Shown piece by piece: positions 59,265-64,000 of a stretch of 64,000 bases of DNA (within the stretch, counting starts at the first letter, position 1; each line of letters begins with the position of its first letter). The notes beneath the pieces are model-generated. The model saw nothing but the letters and a program-made list of their open reading frames with translations, did no database searches and had not been told where the DNA came from. Made by a program: the position numbers and the translations under genes. This DNA is from Rhodococcus jostii NBRC 16295 (GTDB taxonomy: Bacteria; Actinomycetota; Actinomycetes; Mycobacteriales; Mycobacteriaceae): assembly GCF_001894825.1 (NCBI RefSeq), contig NZ_BCWY01000024.1, forward strand, positions 1 through 64,000, in the 5' to 3' direction.

Positions 59265-59768
59265 TCAGGACGTCTTGCGGTAGGACGCGGCGAGTTCGTC
59301 GGCGCGATCCCACGGCGACCAGTCGACCTCGCGGCCGTCGAGCTGCGCTTCGACCACTTCGAGTCCTGCGTGCCAGCCGGCGGCGTGCGCGTAGGCGGAT
59401 TCTTCCTCTTCCACGGTGTGGGTGAGCGTCAGCCAGCAGCCGCCGCTACCGTCCGGAACGAGTTCCCAATGCAGCGTCTCCGCATCCCACAGATACTCGA
59501 GGATGTGCGCGGGGTGAACCGAGATGACCGTTCCGGTGGTGGTCTGATCGGCGGGCAGTCCGAATCGGCGCACCTGCTCCGGAGTGACCCGGAAGACGAG
59601 TTCGGCGCCCGGAGTGAGGTCGAATTCGACATCGGCGGGGAACCAGGCCTTCAGGTACTGCGGGTCGGTGAGAACACGCCACACCTTCTCCGGCGAGTGC
59701 GAGAGCGCTTGCTGGAATCGAAGGGCTACCCGCCCGTCGTAGGTGAATGTGACGGTGCCGAGCTCCAT
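59265..59768 (-). CDS. SRPBCC (AHSA1-like) family protein
   Basis: A 167-residue START/Bet v 1-like ligand-binding fold. The typical AHSA1 N-terminal motif HSPEKVWRVLTDPQYLKAWFPADVEFD is visible, then alternating strands (GTVISVHPAHILEYLWD, LHWELVPDGSGGCWLTLTHTV) and a long C-terminal helix (AHAAGWHAGLEVVEAQLDG). The ATG at 59768 has GGAGGTC upstream and is preferred to an upstream in-frame start at 59846. Ligand unknown. Probably co-transcribed with the DUF4185 gene. Confidence 0.85.
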   Translation of the reverse strand: MELGTVTFTYDGRVALRFQQALSHSPEKVWRVLTDPQYLKAWFPADVEFDLTPGAELVFRVTPEQVRRFGLPADQTTTGTVISVHPAHILEYLWDAETLHWELVPDGSGGCWLTLTHTVEEEESAYAHAAGWHAGLEVVEAQLDGREVDWSPWDRADELAASYRKTS

Positions 59769-59872
59769 GGGTGACCTCCGTGCTCGAGGGCGTACCTGTC
59801 CCACCATGGTACTGGCAGGACGGCGCAGAACCCCAGGATCGGCCACAAAAAACAGCTGCTACCTGCGGGTCG

Positions 59873-60748
59873 TCAGTCGTCGACCGAGGACAGGCCCAGA
59901 CGCTGCAGGCGGTGCGGGTCGGCGAGGATGTCGATCCGGGCGATCTTCCCGCCCACGACGGTGAAGGCCATGACCGACATGGCCTTTCCGTCGGGTGCGG
60001 CCACCACTCCGGCGGCGCCGTTCACCAGTGCGAGCCGGGCGAACGGAGCAAAGCGGGAGAAGGTGAGGGCCTGCTCGGTGACGGCGCGGGCGCCGCGCAC
60101 CAGGGTGGATCCCGGCCCGCCGTGGTCGGCGCGTAGGACGATGTCCGGGTCGAGCAACTCCAGCAGGGCATCGAACCGTCCGCCGCGCGAGGCGGCCATG
60201 AATGCCTCGACGACCTCCCGCTGGCGGGCGAGATCGGCGTCCGGAACCGGTTCGGATCCCTGGACGCGGCGGCGTGCGCGGCTCGCGAGTTGCCGGGTCG
60301 CGCCGGGGGTGCGTCCGGCGATCGGAGCGATCTCGTCGAAGGAGAGGGCGAACATGTCGTGCAACACGAAGGCGAGCCGTTCGGCGGGCGCCAAGGTGTC
60401 GAGGACGACCAGCAGCGCGAGACCGACGGAGTCGCCGAGCACCGCCTCGTGTTCGGGATCGGCTCCATCGATCTCCCTCACGATCGGATCGGGCACGTGG
60501 ATGTCCAGGGACTCCTCGCGCCGCGTCCTCCGTGAGCGGAGCATGTCGAGGCAGACTCGCGCGACGACCGTCGTCAACCATCCACGCAGGTTCTCCACCT
60601 CCGCCACCTCGGCGCGGCTGAGCCGGAGCCAGCCCTCCTGGACGGCGTCGTCCGCCTCGCTGAGCGAGCCGAGCATCCGGTACGCGACCGCTTTCAGATG
60701 CGTCCGGTTCTGCTCGAATCGGTGCGCCAGAAATTCGTTGTCGTCCAT
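59873..60748 (-). CDS. ECF sigma factor, SigJ/ECF41-like, with C-terminal SnoaL-like domain
   Basis: A 291-residue sigma factor. Region 2 (about 5-75: FEQNRTHLKAVAYRMLGSLSEADDAVQEGWLRL) and region 4 (about 110-165: LAPAERLAFVLHDMFALSFDEIAPIAGRTPGATRQLASRARR) are followed by a SnoaL/NTF2-like domain (about 175-285) that in ECF41 members modulates activity in place of a separate anti-sigma factor. It is divergent from a carboxymuconolactone-decarboxylase-like gene, the hallmark partner of ECF41. A perfect ECF41-type promoter (TGTCACA-N16-CGTC) starts 2 bp beyond its start codon on the other strand. The ATG at 60748 is used. Confidence 0.9.
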   Translation of the reverse strand: MDDNEFLAHRFEQNRTHLKAVAYRMLGSLSEADDAVQEGWLRLSRAEVAEVENLRGWLTTVVARVCLDMLRSRRTRREESLDIHVPDPIVREIDGADPEHEAVLGDSVGLALLVVLDTLAPAERLAFVLHDMFALSFDEIAPIAGRTPGATRQLASRARRRVQGSEPVPDADLARQREVVEAFMAASRGGRFDALLELLDPDIVLRADHGGPGSTLVRGARAVTEQALTFSRFAPFARLALVNGAAGVVAAPDGKAMSVMAFTVVGGKIARIDILADPHRLQRLGLSSVDD

Positions 60749-60749
60749 C

Positions 60750-60776
60750 TGTCACATTCTCTCGTCGCGGTCCGTC
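60750..60776 (+). promoter_or_regulatory. ECF41-type promoter of the CMD-family gene
   Basis: TGTCACA (60750-60756), 16 bp, then CGTC (60773-60776) matches the consensus reported for ECF41 target promoters, and reads toward the carboxymuconolactone-decarboxylase-like gene 70 bp downstream. Confidence 0.82.
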
Positions 60777-60846
60777 ATACCAGTGACGAACGAAAACAAG
60801 CCGAGGTGACATCACATCACCCGAATACCTTTGGAGGCAGGCAATC

Positions 60847-61299
60847 ATGAAAGCCCGAATGACCAACCCCGCGATGATCGTTCCCGATGCCATGAAGGCA
60901 CTTCTCGCTCTGGGGAAGGCTGCGTCGAAGGCGGACGTGCCGCCCGTGACCCATGCCCTCGTGCACCTGCGATCGAGTCAGATCAACGGATGCAGCGTGT
61001 GCGTGGACATGCATGCGCGTGAGCTGGAAAAGGAGGGGGAGACCAACGAGCGGATCTTCGCCGTGTCGGCATGGCGGGAGGCGCCGTACTTCAGCGACGC
61101 CGAACGCGCGGCCCTGGCACTCGCCGAGTCGATGACCCGGTTGAGTGATCGCGCGGACGCGGTGCCCGACGACGTGTGGGACGAGGCCGCCCGGCACTAC
61201 GACGAGGAGGCGCTCGCTGCGCTGGTCCTGTCGATCGCCACCGTGAACCTGTGGAACCGCCTCAACGCCGCCACCCGGCAGGTCGCGGGACAGTGGTGA
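60847..61299 (+). CDS. Carboxymuconolactone decarboxylase/AhpD-like family protein
   Basis: A 150-residue AhpD-like all-helical protein. The redox motif is Cys49-Ser-Val-Cys52 with His56 (NGCSVCVDMHARELEKEGE), as in AhpD-type alkylhydroperoxidases rather than true decarboxylases. The ATG at 60847 has GGAGG upstream. It lies under an ECF41-type promoter and opposite the sigma gene, so it is the probable target of that factor. A role in peroxide or thiol stress is inferred; the substrate is unknown. Confidence 0.9.
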   Translation: MKARMTNPAMIVPDAMKALLALGKAASKADVPPVTHALVHLRSSQINGCSVCVDMHARELEKEGETNERIFAVSAWREAPYFSDAERAALALAESMTRLSDRADAVPDDVWDEAARHYDEEALAALVLSIATVNLWNRLNAATRQVAGQW

Positions 61300-61331
61300 C
61301 ACAGGCACCGTAAGGGGGAGGAGACGCGAAT

Positions 61332-61360
61332 CGCAGGTCAGAGAAAGCATCTGACCTGCG
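61332..61360. terminator. 11-bp hairpin between the CMD gene and the tRNA gene
   Basis: CGCAGGTCAGA and TCTGACCTGCG pair perfectly around a 7-nt loop. It lies between two converging transcripts (CMD-family gene and tRNA) and could end both. Confidence 0.7.
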
Positions 61361-61382
61361 GTCGCGGGTGAAATTCTGGCAG

Positions 61383-61456
61383 TGCCCTCGGTGAGACTCG
61401 AACTCACACTGGACGGGTTTTGAATCCGTTTCCTCTGCCAATTGGGATACGAGGGC
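61383..61456 (-). tRNA. tRNA with CAA anticodon (tRNA-Leu by anticodon)
   Basis: A 74-nt cloverleaf on the reverse strand. The acceptor stem GCCCTCG/CGAGGGC has 7 pairs, the T arm is GTGAG-TTCGAGT-CTCAC, and the D loop carries AATTGGCAGA. The anticodon loop TTCAAAA gives CAA, reading the leucine codon UUG. The anticodon stem ACGGA/CCCGT has an A-C mismatch next to the loop. The variable loop is only 5 nt (CCAGT), not the long arm of ordinary bacterial tRNA-Leu. CCA is not encoded. A tRNA-Leu gene (leuV) lies at the same place beside pdtaR in mycobacteria, to my recollection. Confidence 0.85.
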
Positions 61457-61471
61457 GTGTTGCGCTGTACC

Positions 61472-61499
61472 ACTGTAGAAGATCGCCGTCGGGAGTCAA
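61472..61499 (-). promoter_or_regulatory. Promoter of the tRNA gene
   Basis: Read on the reverse strand: TTGACT (61499-61494), 16 bp, TACAGT (61477-61472), a near-consensus vegetative promoter ending 15 bp before the tRNA 5' end. Confidence 0.7.
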
Positions 61500-61559
61500 C
61501 CACCGGTACCCTTCTAACGTTCGCTCCCCGCGCCGGGGTCGTCCGAGCAGAGGAGAATG

Positions 61560-62186
61560 ATGGCCATGAACGCTCCCCAGCAGCAAGGTGTGCCGTCGCA
61601 GCCGCGACGGGTCGTGGTGGCCGAGGACGAGGCGCTGATCAGGCTCGATCTGGTCGAGATGCTGCGGGAAGAGGGCTACGACGTGGTCGGTGAGGCGGGG
61701 GACGGCCAGGCCGCCGTCGACCTGGCGGTGGAGCTGAAACCGGACCTCGTGATCATGGACGTGAAGATGCCCCGTCGCGACGGCATCGATGCGGCGTCGG
61801 AGATCGCGGCGAAACGTATTGCGCCGGTGGTCATTCTCACAGCGTTCAGTCAGCGCGAGCTGGTGGAGCGGGCTCGGGACGCCGGGGCGATGGCGTATCT
61901 CGTCAAGCCGTTCTCCACGGCCGACCTGGTGCCTGCGGTCGAGTTGGCGGCGAGCCGGTTCAAGGAGGTGACGGCGCTCGAGCGGGAGATCTCCGATCTG
62001 TCGGAGCGACTGGAGACCCGCAAGATCGTCGAACGCGCCAAGGGCGTGCTGATGGAGAAGCAGTCGCTGACCGAGCCCGAGGCGTTCAAGTGGATCCAGC
62101 GGGCCGCGATGGACCGCCGGTCCACCATGAAGGCGGTCGCCCAGGTGGTCCTCGAGACCCTCGGCGGGGAAGCCCCCTCGAGCTGA
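61560..62186 (+). CDS. pdtaR: ANTAR-domain response regulator PdtaR
   Basis: Two-component regulator of 208 residues that acts on RNA. A receiver domain (about 16-130) has the acidic pocket AEDEALIRLD, phosphoacceptor Asp67 in LVIMDVKMPRRDG, and the conserved Thr/Lys in VILTAF and YLVKPFS. A C-terminal ANTAR domain (about 140-200: RLETRKIVERAKGVLMEKQ, EAFKWIQRAAMDRRSTM) binds paired-hairpin leaders and prevents termination. It is close to the mycobacterial protein throughout. Its sensor kinase PdtaS is not in the window. In-frame ATGs at 61557 and 61566 are alternatives; AGGAG at 61551 fits 61560 or 61566. Confidence 0.93.
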   Translation: MAMNAPQQQGVPSQPRRVVVAEDEALIRLDLVEMLREEGYDVVGEAGDGQAAVDLAVELKPDLVIMDVKMPRRDGIDAASEIAAKRIAPVVILTAFSQRELVERARDAGAMAYLVKPFSTADLVPAVELAASRFKEVTALEREISDLSERLETRKIVERAKGVLMEKQSLTEPEAFKWIQRAAMDRRSTMKAVAQVVLETLGGEAPSS

Positions 62187-62231
62187 CCTCGCGAGTTCGG
62201 CGACAGCCGACGCGTTTTCGCCGGAGACGGT

Positions 62232-62348
62232 TCAGGCGCCGGCCGGGAAGTCCGCGGAGCGGCTGACGTCGGCCCACCGCAGGGTCTGGGTCTCCGGCAT
62301 CAGGTTGTCGTCGACTCCGTGCGCCTCCTCGTCGCCGACTGAGGCCCG
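62232..62348 (-). pseudogene. Possible gene relic, C-terminal fragment
   Basis: The 322-bp gap 62187-62508 holds a reverse-strand open stretch of 38 codons between two in-frame stops, without a good start. It reads VGDEEAHGVDDNLMPETQ and then LRWADVSRSADFPAGA before the stop. Nearly all codons end in G or C, and the peptide looks like a real protein tail, so it may be the remains of a deleted gene. I do not recognise the family. The rest of the gap holds the promoter side of the next gene; nothing else is seen. Confidence 0.35.
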
Positions 62349-62508
62349 TCACGCTACGTCCGCGTAAACACTCGCGATTTTCAGATCACAGTAAGGTCAC
62401 GAGGCTTTCCGGACGGATCGCGAAAGCCGCCGGACCGCTAGCGTCTGATCCCACAGCGGACGCCAACTCGGGTGGCGCCCGCACACAGGTGATCTAAGGA
62501 GAGTTTGG

Positions 62509-63831
62509 ATGGCTAAACGGACCCTCGTGCGGGCGGCCGCGGTTCTCGGCGCGGCATCACTCGCACTGGCAGGTTGTAGTTCGGACAGTGGCGACGACTC
62601 CGCGAGTGGGAGTGACAGCTCTGCCTCGGCCACCACTGTTTCCACCGACTGCACCCCCGAAGAGGCGGCGGCAGCGGGTGCCCCGTCCACTGCGCCACTG
62701 AAGATCGGAACCCTGCTCCCCGACACGGGAAGCCTCTCCTTCCTCGGACCGCCGATGGTGGCGGGTACCCAGCTCGGTGTCAACGACGTCAATGCCGCCG
62801 GTGGGGTTCTCGGTCAGCCGGTCCAACTGATTCCCGGCGACTCGGGCGACACCACCACCGACACGGCGAACACCACCGTGGACAGGGAACTGGCCGCAGG
62901 CACGCAGGTGATCATCGGTGCGGCGTCGTCCTCGGTGTCGCTGAAGGTCATCGACAAGGTGTCCAGCGCCGGCGTCGTGATGTTCTCCCCGGCCAACACG
63001 TCCGACCAGTTCGTCTGCTACCCGGACAAGGGCCAGTACTTCCGTACCGCGCCGACCGATGTGCTGCAGGCTCAGGCCGTGTCGCAGCTCATCTCGGACG
63101 ACGGCGGGCAGCGCGTGTCCATCCTGGCCCTCAACGACCCGTACGGAACCGGGCTCGCCGACAACATCCAGAAGAACCTCGTCGACGCCGGCATCCCCGA
63201 GGACCAGATCCAGAAGATCATCTACGACCCCAACGCGCAGTCCTTCAACTCGGAGGTCGACCAGGTCAAGGACTTCGCACCCGACGCCGTCGCGGTGGTC
63301 GGATTCGAGGAGTCGGCGAAGATCATCACCCGCATGCACGAGGTGGGCATCGGCCCGTCCGACGGCATGAAGGTCTACGGCGTGGACGGCAACATGGGTA
63401 ACGCGCTCGGTGAGTCCGTCGCCGCGCCGCTGCTCGACGGCATGCAGGGCACCACGCCCCTCACCGACGTCGGTCCGGCCTTCCAGGACCGTCTCAAGGG
63501 CATCAACCCGGGGTTGATCGACTTCAACTACGCCGGTGAGTCCTACGACGCCGTCGTCATCGCCGCGCTCGCGGCGGAGTCGGCGAAGTCGACGGCGGGT
63601 CGCGACATCGCCGCCAACATCAACAACGTCACCGAGGGTGGCACTCCTTGCACGTCGTACCAGGAGTGCCTGCCGCTCGTGCAGGCCGGCACGGACGTCG
63701 ACTACAACGGCATCACCGGCAAGCTCGACTTCGCCGCCGCCGGTGAGCCGTCGATCGGTTCGTACGGCAAGCTGAAGTTCGGTGCCGACAACAAGCTGAC
63801 GACGGACGGGTACATCGTCGTCGGCGGGTGA
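62509..63831 (+). CDS. Branched-chain amino acid-type ABC transporter substrate-binding lipoprotein
   Basis: A 440-residue periplasmic-binding-protein of the LivK/type I fold, anchored as a lipoprotein. The signal sequence MAKRTLVRAAAVLGAASLALAGC has a lipobox LALAGC with Cys23. A Ser/Asp/Gly-rich linker (24-60) leads to the ligand domain: LKIGTLLPDTGSLSFLGPPMVAGTQLGVNDVNAAGGVLGQPV (in pieces), VIIGAASSSVSL, SPANTS and FNYAGESYDAVVIAALA. The ATG at 62509 has AAGGAGA upstream. Lgt, which modifies such proteins, is encoded at 45307. An ATPase gene of the same transporter type converges from the right edge. Ligand unknown: branched-chain amino acid, urea or amide. Confidence 0.92.
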   Translation: MAKRTLVRAAAVLGAASLALAGCSSDSGDDSASGSDSSASATTVSTDCTPEEAAAAGAPSTAPLKIGTLLPDTGSLSFLGPPMVAGTQLGVNDVNAAGGVLGQPVQLIPGDSGDTTTDTANTTVDRELAAGTQVIIGAASSSVSLKVIDKVSSAGVVMFSPANTSDQFVCYPDKGQYFRTAPTDVLQAQAVSQLISDDGGQRVSILALNDPYGTGLADNIQKNLVDAGIPEDQIQKIIYDPNAQSFNSEVDQVKDFAPDAVAVVGFEESAKIITRMHEVGIGPSDGMKVYGVDGNMGNALGESVAAPLLDGMQGTTPLTDVGPAFQDRLKGINPGLIDFNYAGESYDAVVIAALAAESAKSTAGRDIAANINNVTEGGTPCTSYQECLPLVQAGTDVDYNGITGKLDFAAAGEPSIGSYGKLKFGADNKLTTDGYIVVGG

Positions 63832-63849
63832 TCACACACACCTGAAACG

Positions 63850-63881
63850 GACTGTGGGCCAGGGAAACCTGGCCCACAGTC
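63850..63881. terminator. 14-bp hairpin with GAAA loop between convergent transport genes
   Basis: GACTGTGGGCCAGG and CCTGGCCCACAGTC pair perfectly around a GAAA tetraloop, 18 nt after the binding-protein stop and 16 nt before the convergent ATPase stop: a bidirectional terminator. Confidence 0.87.
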
Positions 63882-63897
63882 GTGTGTATGCAGTGAG

Positions 63898-64000
63898 CTA
63901 CTTCTTCTCCTGACTTCCCGCCAGGGTCCCGAGGTACAGCTCGATCACCTTCGGGTCGTGCATCAGGTTGGGGCCGGAGTCGGTATAGGCGTTGCGGCCC
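63898..64000 (-). CDS. ABC transporter ATP-binding protein (LivF-like), C-terminus only
   Basis: Only the last 33 residues and the TAG stop (63900-63898) are in the window: GRNAYTDSGPNLMHDPKVIE, then LYLGTLAGSQEKK. The DPKV-x-LYLG ending is typical of LivF/LivG-type ATPases of branched-chain amino acid or urea transporters. Together with the convergent binding protein at 62509, it suggests a Liv-type transport locus continuing to the right, with the other genes on the reverse strand. The catalytic motifs lie outside the window. Confidence 0.75.
   Translation of the reverse strand, partial: GRNAYTDSGPNLMHDPKVIELYLGTLAGSQEKK

Noticed and set aside
61383-61456. Reading the tRNA as a UGA-decoding or glutamine tRNA by shifting the anticodon loop
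   Set aside because: Only the loop TTCAAAA leaves four paired bases in the anticodon stem and U at position 33; the shifted loops break the stem.

Overview
The window is high-GC, densely coded actinobacterial chromosome. Gene content and order match the core biosynthetic part of a Rhodococcus (Corynebacteriales/Mycobacteriales) chromosome. Order shared with Mycobacterium: treX(glgX)-treY, bioA/bioFD, sdh1, bioB-bsaP-DUF2567, nadABC, hisDCBHA-impA-hisFI, bcp, trpE-trpM-trpCBA, lgt, pyk-tesB, tRNA-pdtaR. GTG starts, 4-8 nt ATGA/GTGA gene overlaps and GC-ending codons are typical. No phage, insertion sequence, CRISPR array or rRNA operon was seen. The genus is inferred from gene neighbourhood and codon style, not from a marker-gene search.

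Layout. 1-4.6 kb: treY (running off the left edge) and glgX, reverse strand, trehalose/glycogen metabolism. 4.7-7.9 kb: bioA facing bioF-bioD across a BioQ-type operator. 7.9-12.7 kb: two VOC proteins, then a four-gene sdh1-type succinate dehydrogenase operon. 12.7-16.1 kb: fatty-acid hydroxylase, GntR regulator, secreted lipase and the TetR regulator bioQ. 16.1-18.1 kb: two further BioQ-type sites, bioB, bsaP with a 4x24-bp in-frame repeat, DUF2567 protein. 18.1-20 kb: SDR/TetR pair and a short Rossmann-fold protein. 20-24.4 kb: NrtR-like Nudix regulator facing nadA-nadB-nadC across a perfect palindrome. 24.4-29.5 kb: LysE exporter, secreted GH1 enzyme, large acyl-CoA dehydrogenase, zinc-ribbon metallopeptidase. 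29.6-37.9 kb: histidine operon with three interleaved membrane-protein genes. 38-39.9 kb: MarR/extradiol dioxygenase and peroxiredoxin. 39.9-47.2 kb: trp operon running into lgt and a TM2 protein. 47.2-55.9 kb: structured leader, gltB-gltD, pyk, tesB. 56-61.3 kb: BacA-like ABC exporter, DUF4185, SRPBCC and an ECF41-type sigma factor facing its carboxymuconolactone-decarboxylase-like partner. 61.3-64 kb: tRNA with CAA anticodon, pdtaR, a gene relic, a branched-chain amino-acid-type binding lipoprotein and the end of an ATPase gene.

How the genes work together. Three biotin loci in 11 kb share one operator motif and include their probable repressor, so the window holds a nearly complete local BioQ regulon. 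NAD synthesis is paired with its likely ADP-ribose-sensing repressor. The his operon encodes PriA, which in actinobacteria also does the TrpF step; no trpF is visible beside the trp genes. Convergent gene pairs are often separated by long near-perfect hairpins, one of them a recurring repeat that also enters the treY reading frame.

No clearly new multi-gene system stands out. The most unusual items are the repeat-expanded BsaP, the recurring hairpin repeat, the CAA-anticodon tRNA with a short variable loop, the structured gltB leader and the acidic insertion in GlgX.
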